Shown here: in pieces, positions 54,801 to 60,449 of the stretch
Numbering within the stretch: position 1 is the stretch's first letter
Layout of the letters: each line of letters begins with the position of its first letter
NCBI GenBank assembly: GCA_948146395.1
Contig: OX411543.1
Location: 49,638,517-49,702,516 of the forward strand
Length of the DNA stretch: 64,000 bases
Source of the DNA: Fragum whitleyi
Lineage: Eukaryota; Mollusca; Bivalvia; Cardiida; Cardiidae
Direction of reading: 5' to 3'
Made by a program: the position numbers and the translations under genes
The notes under the pieces: generated by a model
What the model was told of the DNA's origin: nothing
The model's input: only the letters and a program-made list of their open reading frames with translations
The model's database searches: none

Positions 54801-57178
54801 TTGAAAAGAAAATTGGTTAGAATTATATTATTACCAAGGTGTGCAATTCAACGATGCGAGTTCCAAGTTCTCTTTTTTCCTAAAAAAGAAGTGTTCTTAG
54901 TTTGACTCGATCAATGCTTAGACAATTTCTTGTGGAACGTAAGTTACATTCATAAATCAGAATCTAACCATAGGTAGTTACAATTTTTAAGATTTTATAA
55001 ATTGTAAGTGCTTTGTAAAGTTGCATTTTGACAGAATTGTTTCTATATTATGAATATTGTTTTAAACACAACTTGTAATATTGTGGCGCATATTTTATAA
55101 CTCTTATTCGTGTGTAAAACCGAGGATGCAACACCTTGATTTTTTTTCCAAAAGGCCATTTTATTTTGTATCGATGTATCTTGTATCGATGAATATTGCT
55201 GTCGCTATCAAGGTTTCACCGTTAGATATATCCTTTCGTCAGAACGTGATCGATTTATCATCAATTTTCTAAATGCAAATATTGGCAGTTTTCAGTGATA
55301 CGCATTGACATAACTGTTAATTGATCTCACCTACATTTATCAATTTCATTTACAGTAAACAAGTGATACATGTAGGTTGCATTCAGGTAGTAATATGGAT
55401 GTATAAAATGATTAACATAAGATGCATTTTTACTCTACTATCCCTTTAGAAATTCATTCCCACTCAATTAGCAATAGAACAAGATATTGTAAATATAGAA
55501 GAAAGATTAAAAACCGATTTTACAAATTTGTTGGATCAAATGTTGTTACATAGATAACTACATTCATTACGTTTTCCTGCCGCGGTAACGCAGATCTACC
55601 GATTACAATGGTAATTTATATTCTTTCATTTTTAGCGGCCTAAACACAAAAACAAAACAAAAAAGCACAATAAAATGAAAGTCAAAACTTAAAAATACAG
55701 GCGAACTTTAAGACCAATATTCTAGGATATACAGTAACGTATTTTACCAGTATTTTCGTTACATCTTTTATTTGTGCTCGGCCATTTCGATATTAATTTG
55801 AACTTTCTTAGCTACAGCTAAATTGATCAGTACGATTATAATCAAGAGTATTGCTAGAGTTGTCAGGTGAAAGGCCCAATGATATTTCCTGTGTGCAGTA
55901 TTTTAAAGTAACGTATTTTACAATTACCCTGGTAGTCATGGTATAACTTATAAAAAATTATAAACATAATATAAGGTTGCGAAAAGATAATATTTGCTCA
56001 AAATAAAAGGATCACAAAAATGATATTTAAGAATGCAAATCATTAGCCACAATAAAGTTTTCTATATGGGGGTTTTGAAAAGTAACGTTTTTACCATTAC
56101 GTGGATAGTCAGAGGATTAGTGATTGCAATTATAGATATTACTTTTGACTGTGAAAAAGTTACATTCACCCAAAACAGATAAATATGACAAAAAATCGCA
56201 CAAGAAAAGCTTACGACAAATTATGGGTTTTTTTAATAGGTAAACTAAAAAATGGAACACAGTTCATCATTTGGCTCCTTTAAAAACTGATAAAAATTAC
56301 AGACAGGAGGAATATGTCAAGATTACTGTGTATGATCTTGAGAAAAAAAAATAAGTTTATAGATTAAAGGCATTTCGATGTGATTCTGATACGCACATCT
56401 TTCAAATGCTCGTCATTCACAGCCTATATGCCATAATTATTGAATTTTACACCCATTTGCACCCAATGACCTTTGACCTCATTTATTGACCTTAATAATG
56501 ATTTTTCAGTTGGGCAACAGGCAGATTCTGAAAGAGCAGATGTTACTCTTCAACTTAAGCCCTGTTGCCCTTCATGCCGCGAAAGTGCCCACAAACTCGA
56601 TTTCTAGCGCACTTATTCCCATATGACCGCCTGACTAACATGTTGTTTTGAGAAATTGTGTATTGATTTTATAAACAGGATTGGATACCTATTTAAAGGT
56701 TTGATTACCAGTCTAAATTAGAAGGCAAAATTCAATTACATTGTGACATATAGGTGATGGCTGCAACAAGATCCTCTACTGCCAAAGTTTTTCTTAAAGT
56801 GTGTTCATTTTGCATGTTCATGATGACATCACTTACTGGCCTCAGCTTAGATGACATCAGATAGGGTGAAATGAACCAAAGTAGGGTGAAAGTGTATGAT
56901 GATTTCACAGTAAGTTGATCAAATGATAATCAACTGTTATTTTACGCTAATCCACTGAAAAGCATAAAAGATTTTTTCTATTGCGCAGGCCTTATGTTGG
57001 TTTGTTATCTCACATCATCTTACTGGATATAGTTATAATTCAATGGAATGTCATTGTTTTAGTTTCAGAGCCTGTTCATCATGCACCGGTTGTGACGTTA
57101 CAAGATTTCTCACGGAGAATGGTTGGTAGTGACGAGATGACTCCAGAGCAGCTAGTACAGATTAGAGAACAGCAAGAG
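21724..57178 (+). CDS. SUGP1: SUGP1/SF4-like splicing factor gene (12 exons, 3' end outside window)
   Basis: Twelve exons join in one frame of 1141 codons through canonical GT-AG introns. The order is a Gly/Ser-rich start, a basic helix RIIEEKKRQIE (matching vertebrate LIAQKKREIE), VNDGNFLERF (matching ANDGSFLQQF), a Pro/Gln-rich region (about residues 266-968), one SURP module (about 1002-1056), KRKRKSRWGPEEE, and a helix with EQLVQIREQQE. The known family protein sits in the spliceosome with SF3B1/U2 snRNP, acts in branch-site and 3' splice-site selection, and activates DHX15 through its G-patch; the G-patch is not in this window. Vertebrate SUGP1 has two SURP modules and no long PQ region. 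Here I find one SURP, most like the second. The family call is firm; function in this species is inferred. Confidence 0.87.
21851..22748 (+). other. Intron 1, proximal part
   Basis: No repeat with a clear boundary and no extra exon recognised. AT-rich intronic sequence. Confidence 0.4.
22749..22815. mobile_element. hAT-like terminus remnant
   Basis: TAGGGCTGTAACGATACACC followed by ACGAATACGAATAC resembles the end of the larger element at 24163. No matching opposite end is found close by. Confidence 0.5.
23255..25632. repeat. Inverted repeat pair in intron 1
   Basis: 23255-23612 and 25250-25632 are inverted copies of about 360 bp (shared blocks: CTGTCCTGAGCTAAACTGTGC, GATAAAATCCTATCCTAAAA). 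The spacer holds the left arm of the 24163-32063 element, whereas the second copy lies inside that element's loop. Related blocks GGCCCCAA..TTTCATTTGGCGAAA occur at 23751-23785 and 25690-25745. One element has probably been partly inverted or has captured the other. Confidence 0.7.
25982..29410 (+). CDS. LINE (non-LTR) polyprotein: endonuclease plus reverse transcriptase
   Basis: An intact 1142-codon frame. The N-terminal AP-type endonuclease (residues 1-265) shows ACWNIHGF, GLTETW, MGDFNARTG (about 148), DYFIVS (about 237) and SDHSVVW (about 262). Reverse transcriptase (about 505-800) shows KQPGLDLI, YRCLSLTS, FIDFSKAFDTVW (about 638), GVCQGDGLSPLLFN (about 696) and the catalytic YADD (about 739). 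A C-terminal zinc-like CNSC..H..C motif sits near 1068-1084. No RNase H and no upstream ORF1 are seen. The role is copy-and-paste retrotransposition by target-primed reverse transcription. The clade is not assigned. It lies inside SUGP1 intron 1 in sense orientation. Confidence 0.95.
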   Translation: MFKFACWNIHGFSQEKFQNDMFCNQFDVFGLTETWTSKDSNIFLPKYRAFTSYATKGNRIKGRPSGGLIIYIRETLFSKGFVEIMKITKNFIWLKLSKVAFRCDTDIFLCLLYIPPRVKSVNVENDEIFESLRNFVSDFSTQGKLILMGDFNARTGNLNDYVEFDETTELDYDILPSNYQADITLPTRQNLDQTINEQGKLLLDFCIETKLKILNGRIFGDSLGYNTYFGPRGSSTIDYFIVSENLFNDFEFINVCPPNELSDHSVVWCGIKSKVLYSSLCIDETVYAKLPGKFIIDESTKHSFTESLIDNNNICLLQTFMQDVENLEIDINTLTDQFANIINVSALNSTKFKIYKGKKRKRPFKKKWFNNNCYIMKRELRKIGKRLQIDPHNFELKCAFHRLKKEYHKTLKITKRSFVNQIIQQLDTLHENDPKLFWKTVDSLKNKSSDNNNPIAMSSWYNYLSELYSNNNSDLDLSDLEMSTTGPLDYQFTCQEVRSGILKLKNNKQPGLDLILNEFIKYGKDILLLPIVKLFNRVLNSGTFPDSWNISLVSFLAKNNEIYNCNNYRCLSLTSCLGKLFTSLLQCRLHNHMETNDLYNKFQAGFRPGYRTTDHIYTIKTLINKYLSKNKSKIYACFIDFSKAFDTVWRSGLFQKLLTLGIGGNFYKVIKYMYSNSKFVVKKDNLVTQEGNYDRGVCQGDGLSPLLFNVFINDITDIFGETTTDPVVLNSTKLNCLLYADDLLLLSESKDGLQTCLDSLLAYCDQWKLKINIDKTKVMIFSSRKVKTENLSFKLNDSTIEIVDKYKYLGIILSSNGNFKHAVDHLYQKSLKAIFALKTNIFDFDSINNSLKFKLFDALIRPILSYGTEIWISDYATKFNSLDYVPFEKIHNRFCKYLLGVHKKASNFASRLEFGREPIFNFLFGQSLKYYSRLSQLPDDRLLRETFEVDRALSRDGYKSWYSGIHNLMSKFSITEAEAQGCNVSDTISCKYLTDMNKKLSRLKFQSRCNKLHTFSNIYMNFSLQNYLSFGLPKEKTREISQLRISAHKLLIEQGRYFRPQIPHDDRLCNSCNKLDDEVHFMLYCQKFSASRAILFQKLHIDYHDLEANSFRIFRRLMNPETLEETKHVCEFIKTSNNLNIS
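29411..29553 (+). mobile_element. LINE 3' UTR and tail
   Basis: A short 3' UTR ends in an AATAAAATCTTGTATCTTGTA tail, a brief tandem of ATCTTGT(A). Such simple-repeat tails are usual in several non-LTR clades instead of poly(A). The foldback arm starts immediately after (CCATAGATAATTTTG). The LINE 5' end is not located exactly; it lies between about 25750 and 25981. Confidence 0.65.
29793..31397 (+). mobile_element. HINE-like element, family B, with dimeric tandem core
   Basis: The 5' end TAGCTCACCTGAGCAC forms a hairpin with GTGCTCAAGGTGAGCTA and is inverted at the 3' side as CTCAGGTGAGC (31362-31372). The hairpin AGGACCATCTTGGTCCT and terminus CTTG|TTT follow. A GTC/CGTC microsatellite is near 29845-29888. 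The core repeats ACCAGAAGGCAGACA and ACCAGATGGCAGACA units alternately 166 and 177 bp long. It sits in the right arm of the 24163 foldback; the left arm gives the empty site (24802-24834). Confidence 0.85.
32399..32636. mobile_element. TTAA-flanked MITE, copy 2
   Basis: TTAA|CCCTTGTCATGCTGAA at the left and TTCAGCATGACAAGGA|TTAA at the right. It is nearly identical to 33891-34127. The central GCCTGCACAAATGTGCAGC palindrome is shared. A piggyBac-like non-autonomous element is likely. Confidence 0.85.
32637..33890 (+). other. Intron 1, distal unique-looking part
   Basis: No ORF, SINE or TIR element is recognised between the two near-identical MITEs. Confidence 0.4.
33891..34127. mobile_element. 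TTAA-flanked MITE, copy 3, abutting exon 2 acceptor
   Basis: Same family as 32399-32636, with TTAA at 33887-33890 and 34128-34131. Its end GCATGACAAGAG lies 17-30 bp before exon 2, so the branch point used for exon 2 is probably within the element. Confidence 0.85.
34144..34348 (+). CDS. SUGP1: SUGP1-like exon 2
   Basis: Acceptor TTTTTCAG|GT, donor AAACA|GTAAGT. Encodes a Gly/Ser/Tyr stretch, then YRDKMMQMNDQERIIEEKKR and an Ala-rich, charged helix. The helix aligns with the N-terminal EEKKRQIE-type block of SUGP1. A TTAA-flanked MITE ends 17 bp before the exon, so it borders the polypyrimidine tract. Confidence 0.85.
34383..34605. repeat. Two short repeat fragments in intron 2
   Basis: 34390-34490 is the reverse of the repeat at 195-345 (CAGTGCTCACAATAAGGGCC start). 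34530-34605 is a fragment of the 440-bp repeat found at 37722, 45336 and 52033 (TTTAATAAATTCAGTATTCAATGACC). Confidence 0.6.
34625..34785 (+). CDS. SUGP1: SUGP1-like exon 3
   Basis: Acceptor TGTTTCAG|AG, donor CACAAG|GTCTG. Encodes a Lys/Ala-rich stretch, then LLVNDGNFLERFRQMQGM, which matches the ANDGSFLQQFLKLQ block of vertebrate SUGP1. This is one of the clearest family markers. Confidence 0.85.
34994..35240. mobile_element. MITE in intron 3
   Basis: Inverted ends CAGGGGCCAGTTTCACTAAA and, in reverse, CAGGGGCCTGTTTTACTAAA; 247 bp. A central palindrome TCTCATTGGAATTGTC / GACGATTCCAGTGAGA lies at about 35098-35136. CAGGGG ends suggest hAT. Confidence 0.8.
35525..37415 (+). mobile_element. 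HINE-like element, family C, 145-bp tandem core
   Basis: The 5' hairpin end TAGCTCACCTGAGCACG is inverted at the 3' side as CAGGTGAGC (37384-37392). The hairpin AGGGCCAATGGCCCT and terminus CTTG|TT follow. After a GTCCGTCGTCC microsatellite (35576-35610) about eleven units of 145 bp follow (TTGAAACTTGGTCAGAATGT, GGGGTCAAAAATGGGGTCAA). The open frames across it shift with each unit, because 145 is not a multiple of 3, and are not genes. Confidence 0.88.
37507..37631 (+). CDS. SUGP1: SUGP1-like exon 4
   Basis: Acceptor TTTCTAG|AT, donor TATAAG|GTGTGG; ends in phase 0. Charged sequence with two consensus sumoylation motifs (VKKE, VKME) and an aromatic FSTKKWFQEKNW. The preceding intron contains the 145-bp tandem element at 35525-37415. 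Confidence 0.82.
37722..38112 (+). repeat. 440-bp dispersed repeat, copy 1
   Basis: Shares TGTTGAATATTTTTGATATTAC-type and ACGGGTGTTAT blocks with 45336-45690 (minus) and 52033-52495 (plus). It ends with a foldback AACAGATAAAAAC..GTTTTTATCTG. It begins about 90 bp after the exon 4 donor. Class unknown. Confidence 0.75.
38241..38460 (+). mobile_element. Solo element 3' end followed by a SINE copy
   Basis: 38241-38269 (GGTATTAGTCTGCCTTGC..GACAGCTCTAG) matches the 3' end of the G-family element at 63856-63884. From 38276 a degenerate SINE body (GAAATCATAAACC, GAAGGCTAGGAAAGGAT) matches the minus-strand SINE at 15765-16045. Confidence 0.55.
38502..38680 (+). CDS. SUGP1: SUGP1-like exon 5
   Basis: Acceptor TTATTTCAG|GA, donor CTATAG|GTAATT; phase 2 at the end. 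Very charged, ERKRGDEERRNEEK and similar, probably a single long helix. It has no recognisable SURP module, although the first SURP of vertebrate SUGP1 would be expected in this general region. Confidence 0.82.
38849..39560 (+). mobile_element. HINE-like element, family D, 3' end lost
   Basis: The 5' end TAGCTCTACTGGCTGAAAGCC (hairpin TGGCTGAAAGCCA) is followed by a GTCCGTCGTGCGTAC microsatellite and about three 155-bp units (GGATGAAAAATATG, TGGGCG). An inverted ATCAGTAGAAC at 39538 may be the decayed subterminal repeat; no 3' hairpin is found. Confidence 0.6.
39416..39491. mobile_element. 76-bp palindrome
   Basis: GAGGGGTCAGCGCAACA at the left pairs with TGTTGGGCTGACCCCTT at the right, and TTGTAAGTGCCTATA with TATAGGCACTTACAA. 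It is inserted in the tandem core of element D. Confidence 0.85.
39600..40256 (+). other. Intron 5, distal part
   Basis: Contains clustered CTTGTCC/GGACAAG motifs (39711-39750, 39939-40010), probably a decayed repeat. No exon is recognised before 40257. Confidence 0.4.
40257..42364 (+). CDS. SUGP1: SUGP1-like exon 6: giant Pro/Gln-rich exon
   Basis: Acceptor TGATTTCAG|AG (in frame with exon 5), donor CTCCAG|GTAAAT. It is 2108 nt without a stop. It opens with a charged 60-residue segment (NYDDRMRREDYEDF), then about 550 residues of Pro/Gln repeats such as PPPVQVQQ and SMAPPPGVITSMAPPP. It ends with an acidic tail containing three sumoylation motifs (IKQE, VKKE, VKQE) and GDYDPAVPTEGDSP. Disordered, prion-like composition. 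The reading frame is kept despite the repeats, and there is no transposon homology. Vertebrate SUGP1 has only a short Pro/Ser/Thr linker here. Confidence 0.9.
42413..45332 (+). mobile_element. HINE-like element, family B relative, interrupted
   Basis: Starts TAGCTCACCTGAGCTAC 49 bp after the exon 6 donor and ends in the AGGACCATCATGGTCCT hairpin and CTTG|TATT. The core units GGCAGACAGCTTTCATATTTG match family B. A second element (42604-44573) is inserted into it, so the host element is 42413-42603 plus 44574-45332. Confidence 0.8.
42604..44573 (-). mobile_element. HINE-like element, family E, nested
   Basis: On the minus strand the 5' end is TAGCTCGACTATTCGAAGAATAG (hairpin). The subterminal AATAGTCGAGC is its inverse, and a hairpin GCTGTC..GACAGC plus TCTTG|TTG closes the 3' end. 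The core is about ten 165-170 bp units (AACTTAACCAAGATTTCTAAG, TTGAATCTTTGTC). At 43068-43500 another sequence with repeated AATTGGCTA(A/C)A motifs is embedded. Confidence 0.8.
45336..45690 (-). repeat. 440-bp dispersed repeat, copy 2
   Basis: Reverse orientation relative to copies 1 and 3, lying directly after the 3' end of the preceding hairpin element. Shares GTGTAATAACACCCGTGTAA and TTATAATATGACC blocks. Confidence 0.7.
45762..45868 (+). repeat. Minisatellite
   Basis: About six imperfect units of 18-22 bp based on AAATGACATTGAAAAAATGT. Confidence 0.85.
46364..46409 (+). CDS. SUGP1: SUGP1-like exon 7 (46-nt micro-exon)
   Basis: Acceptor AATTTCAG|TG, donor AACAG|GTTTGT. Encodes VKESSPDKYGDHHNN in the frame set by exon 6 and hands two bases to exon 8. 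It is short and without conserved blocks; support comes from phase and splice sites. Confidence 0.7.
46430..46535. mobile_element. hAT-like remnant
   Basis: Repeated TAATCGATTGATAATC / TAATCGACTAAG motifs after GGGCAGACTAATTAATTATA resemble subterminal repeats of hAT elements. It starts 20 bp after the exon 7 donor. Confidence 0.45.
47234..47427 (+). mobile_element. Short CCTGTATTAAGC repeat with a hairpin 3' end
   Basis: Three spaced copies of TTGCTTAATACAGGTG or its inverse, then GCATTTATAAGAGTAATGC (hairpin) and CCTCTTG|TT, the same 3' terminus as other elements here. The next element begins two bases later. Confidence 0.6.
47429..48434 (+). mobile_element. HINE-like element, family K
   Basis: The 5' end TAGTCCCCTACTGGTG forms a hairpin with CACACCGGAGGGGACTA and is inverted at the 3' side as GTAGGGGAC (48391-48399). 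The hairpin TGTTGCATACAACA and terminus ACTTG|TTT follow. CTGTCTGTCCGTCCG microsatellite at 47478-47507. The core is four to five units of about 165 bp (GGATCCTGCAATAA, ATGGCAATGTGTAGATTATG). Confidence 0.82.
48650..48702 (+). CDS. SUGP1: SUGP1-like exon 8 (53 nt)
   Basis: Acceptor TACTTGCAG|TG, donor TGGAAG|GTATAT. Encodes SDLIKKEKQEPVMDIKME, with two sumoylation consensus motifs (IKKE, IKME). Phases fit both neighbours. Confidence 0.75.
49167..49400 (+). mobile_element. tRNA-derived SINE in intron 8
   Basis: The head GCCCCATTAGCTCAATTGGTAGAG is a good A-box half of a tRNA. The body shares GGGGGCGTCGCTCATATGGG with the SINE at 11045-11275. No B-box/T-arm follows in tRNA spacing, so it is not a tRNA gene. 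Confidence 0.75.
49878..49989 (+). CDS. SUGP1: SUGP1-like exon 9: SURP module, first half
   Basis: Acceptor TTTCCCCCAG|AA, donor TTTTG|GTGAGT. Encodes ELRQLIENMANYVGRNGEE..NKDKPEFW, the first helices of a SURP (SWAP) module (family pattern: LAxFVAxxGPE..N..FxFL). The GEE replaces the usual GPE. SURP modules bind SF1 or related splicing partners. Confidence 0.9.
50024..50151. mobile_element. Short TTAA-flanked MITE
   Basis: TTAA|CCCTTATCCTACAGA at the left and TCAGAATAGCAGGGGATGGG|TTAA at the right; 128 bp. It starts 35 bp after the exon 9 donor. The ends relate it to the 32399 family, but the interior differs. Confidence 0.75.
50619..50848. mobile_element. TTAA-flanked MITE, copy 4 of the 238-bp family
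   Basis: Contains TTTCTGCTTTGGCAGGAG..GTCTGCACATATGTGCAG as in 32399 and 33891, ends TTCAGAATGACAAGGG|TTAA. The left terminus is degenerate (TTAACAGCTGATCC). Confidence 0.7.
51178..51293 (+). CDS. SUGP1: SUGP1-like exon 10: SURP module, second half
   Basis: Acceptor ATTAAG|GT, donor GAAG|GTAATC. Encodes FLYNESCKEHQYFQCRIQEA, the FL..P.S..H.YY..K SURP end, followed by an acidic tail. The acceptor lacks a strong pyrimidine tract (ACTCTATTAAG). A partial duplicate of this exon lies at 51463-51519. Confidence 0.88.
51463..51519 (+). pseudogene. Partial duplicate of exon 10 in the following intron
   Basis: 57 bp closely match exon 10 bases 51213-51269 (TTCCAGTGTAGAATACAGGAG; CGCCAGGAGGATAGAG). 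In the exon-10 frame it still reads without a stop (FQCRIQESRSKRQEDREN). Flanking acceptor and donor are weak: CC|AG overlaps the match, and GTAGTC follows AAAAT. A foldback (ATCCTCAAC.. / GTTATCCTG region, 51363-51452) precedes it. Most likely a dead fragment; a poison or alternative exon is possible. Confidence 0.75.
51905..51985 (+). CDS. SUGP1: SUGP1-like exon 11: KRKRKSRWGPEE motif
   Basis: Acceptor ATTGCAG|AT, donor TGAAG|GTGAGA. Encodes RGKKGQKRKRKSRWGPEEEK, almost identical to the KRKRKSRWGPEEDK block of vertebrate SUGP1. It is a likely nuclear localisation signal, and RWGPEE/RW-type motifs bind UHM domains in other splicing factors (ULM, inference). Confidence 0.93.
52033..52495 (+). 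repeat. 440-bp dispersed repeat, copy 3, with twin CRE motifs
   Basis: Begins about 48 bp after the exon 11 donor. Carries TGACGTCA at 52171-52178 and 52191-52198. The 3' foldback is partly duplicated (ATCTATAAACAGATAAAAAC at 52342 and 52391). Confidence 0.8.
52503..56640. mobile_element. 4.1-kb diverged TIR element in intron 11
   Basis: Inverted ends share GTGGGCACTTT(T/C)GCGGCAT, CCCTGTTGCCCAA and GGGGTCAAAGGTCA blocks over about 160 bp (52503-52660; 56450-56640). The exact termini and duplication are unclear. The interior is AT-rich with only short frames and no recognisable transposase. Confidence 0.6.
57069..57178 (+). CDS. SUGP1: SUGP1-like exon 12 (last seen)
   Basis: Acceptor TTAGTTTCAG|AG. 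Encodes EPVHHAPVVTLQDFSRR..MTPEQLVQIREQQE, matching the LSDAQKKQLKEQQE helix of SUGP1. The end is uncertain. The donor chosen is CAAGAG|GTTAAT (phase 0), where family similarity falls off; the open frame continues to a stop at 57277 (VNSVIRQITKF), and a later donor cannot be excluded. The remaining coiled region and G-patch must lie beyond 64000. Confidence 0.8.
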
Positions 57179-59206
57179 GTTAATAGTGTCATCCGACAAA
57201 TAACTAAATTCCAGAATCTGTTGACTGGTCATAAGTGCAATCTCTTTATCTATTTGGATCATTCTACTATGATGTAGCTTTTAAAGTGTGTAATACAAAC
57301 ATATCAAAAGTGCCAATCAGATTTTGTCATATTATCTAAGAAATATTGTACAATTTTGAAAAAAATTAATCAGTTAAAAACTAGTCCAATATATTTCCCT
57401 ACATTCAAATGGAAAAAATAACTTCCTCGAAAGGAGAGCCATTGTAATTAAAAGGGAGCCCATGTTATTAGAAATGTAAAGAGTTAGTCCTTAACATTAA
57501 AACAAGGTCAGCCGCCAAAGATACTCATCATTATACCCCCCACCTACGAAGTAGAGGGGGATATATTGGTTTCACCATGTCTGTCCGTCTGTCCATCCGT
57601 CCGTCTCTCCATCCGTCCGTCCGTCCGTAGACCTTTTGTTTTCGGACTCTAACTCAAGAACCAAATGACCTACAATCATGAAACTTTATACAAATGTTCC
57701 TTATGACCCAAGGAAGTGCTGTATTATTTTTGGGTCATATAGGTCAAAGGTCAAGGTCACAGTCAGCCTTTTTTCATTTTTCGTTTCCGGACTCTAACTC
57801 AAGAACCAAGTGGCCTACAATCATGAAACTTTATACAAATGTTCCTTATGACCCAAGGAAGTGCCCTATTGTTTTTGGGTTTCATAGGTCAAAGGTCAAG
57901 GTCACAGTAAATTTTTGTTCAATTTTCGTTTCTGGACTCTAACTTGAGAACCAAGTGATCTACAAGCATGAAACTTTATGCAAATGTTGCTTATGATCCA
58001 AGGAAGTGCCCTATTGTTTTTGGTTCATATAGGTCAAAGGTCAAGGTCACAGTAAATTTTTGTTCAATTTTCATTTCTGGACTCTTAACTCAAAACCAAG
58101 CAACCTAGATTCATGAAACTTCATGCAAATGCTACATTATGACCTCAATATTAGATACATACGCATCCTGCTCTAATAGCACTTGCATTCTCACGGGGGG
58201 TGATGTCCATAATCGGAGCCACCGGCTCCGCTTTCAAAATCATGTGTGGAACTTCCGCTCCACGTGCGGCTCCGATTATGTAGATGTAAACATTTCATAT
58301 TTTGAATGAAAAATGGGGTAGGAGGTCGGGATTTCCTCATTTAAGTAATATTTAATTCATTAATCATAAAAAAGTCGAATGCTATTCGACCAGTTATACA
58401 TTTTGCAACGTAAACGTACTCAAAAGATGTAAGTACGCTCATTGGTTTTTGATAAAAATGATTTCTTCTGGGAGCAGTCTTGAGTCAGGAATGTCAAAAC
58501 ACGTGGTTTTTACCTCCAAAATGCATTATTCTGAACAAAATTAATAACGCAGACCATTGTTTTCAGTGTACACGAGTTTAACAAAACAACCACAATTCTC
58601 TAACTCAATGTATATAGCTTCAATATGATATAGATCAAAGAAAATAGTTTGGTTCCGATTATGTGGATTGGCTCCGATTATGTACCCTGGCTCTGAAGTT
58701 GTGAAGTGTCTTCTTCTTCTTCCATATAACATCTTCAATATGAAATTTCCACTAGTTTCACGGGGCGCTTCTTATCATCATTCCACGATGCAAGCTACGT
58801 TTGTTACGTTTCACTTCTACATGTTTACTTTTATTACAATATTCCGGTTATTAGATAGTAAGCTTCATTTATATTACTTAGTACATGTACGTGTAAGAGA
58901 ATCGTCGGCTTATAATCCAGGATTAAATGTGAAGAGATATAAAGATTTCTTCGGAGCCTGTCAATAGTTTTTCTTGCTTATCATACTTCGCACTCTTTAA
59001 CAAGGTCACTACTAACACTCTTTAAACACTAACACTCTTTCAACGTCGATAATTCCATGAAATTTTATCAGATATATTTTGTGAGTGGTATCAAAAAAAG
59101 ATGCTGCGAATTTCGCGTTCATTTGATACATATTTCAAGAAATACTATTTATATATCTTACTAAAAAGGACTCAATGGTTCTTAAAACTCCCTTTTGTTC
59201 GATTTT

Positions 59207-60449
59207 TAGCACATCTGAGCAGGAAGTGATCATGGCGAGCTATTGGGATCAAGCTGTGTCCGGCGTCCTTCGTCCGGCGTCCGTCACCAATTTTTGTGGA
59301 CTCTAGGGTACAAATGTCTTAAACTTGGTCAGGATGTCTGTCTCCATCAAATCTTGGTGTAGTTCGAGATTTGGTCTAGTGGGGTCAAAAATGGAATCTT
59401 GTAAATGAAAGGGGTCAAATTTTAGCAAAAGCCTTTTGTGCACTTCAGAGGCCACATTTTTTTGCCAAAGTGTCTTTAAACGTCACCAGAATGTTTGTCT
59501 CCATCAAATCTCGGACAAGTTCGAAATTGGGTCAAATGGGGTCAAAATTGAGGTCAAGGGATCATATCCTAGAAAACCCTCTGTTCACTTTAGAAGTCAC
59601 ATTTTTGGCCCCAATATCATGAAACTTGGTCAGAATGTTGGTCTTCATCAAATCTTGGTCATGTTGTAAACTGGGTCAAGTGAGGTCAAAAAAGAGAATA
59701 AGGGATTAATCTAAGAAAAACCTTCTGTTCACTTTAGAGGCCAAATAATTTGCCCTTTGTCCTGAAACTTTGCCAGAATGTTTGTCTGCATCATTCTCGG
59801 TCAAGTTTGAAATTGGGCCAATCGGAGTCAAAAATGAGGTCAAGGGGTCATATCTTTGAAGAACCTTCTGTTCGTTTTATAAGCCACATTCTTGACCTAA
59901 ATGTCCTGAAACTTGGTCAGAATGTTGGACCCTATCAAATCTAATCTTGGTCAAGTCCTTAACTGGATCAAGTGAAGTCAAAAATTATGTTAATGGGTCA
60001 AATCTTGGAAAAACCTTGTTTGAACTCCAGAGGCCACTTCCATTACTCAAATGTCTTGAAACTTGGTCAGAATGTTTGCCTCCGTGAAATCTCATTTAGT
60101 TAAAAAAAAATGGTTAAGTGGGACCAAAAATGAGGTCGATATGTCAAATTAAGGAAAATCAGGACATTTATTTGTTTTAACATATTGTCAGGATCTTTGT
60201 CTTGAAATCTTAGACGAGTTGGAAAGAGGGTAAAAAAACTGGGACACCTCTTCAAATCTTTGAAAATCCTTCAGTGCTTTAGAGGCAACATATTTGACAC
60301 AATTTTTTTGAAATATAATCGGAATGATTGTCTTTTTGACTTTTGTTGAGCTAGTCATGAATTTCAAATAAGTAGTTTTGACACTTTGCCACATTTGTCA
60401 AATACTTGTAAATGCCTCAGGTTGGCGCTTAAGGGGCAATGGTCCCTTG
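59207..60449 (+). mobile_element. HINE-like element, family C relative
   Basis: The 5' end TAGCACATCTGAGCAGG, a GTCCGGCGTCC microsatellite, about eight degenerate 140-150 bp units (GAAACTTGGTCAGAATGT), a degenerate inverse CTCAGGTTGGCGC, hairpin AGGGGCAATGGTCCCT and TTG|TTT. It is clearly older than 35525-37415, judged by divergence among units. Confidence 0.75.

Noticed and set aside
56981..57277. 98-codon ORF as an independent gene
   Set aside because: It is SUGP1-like exon 12 plus flanking intron.
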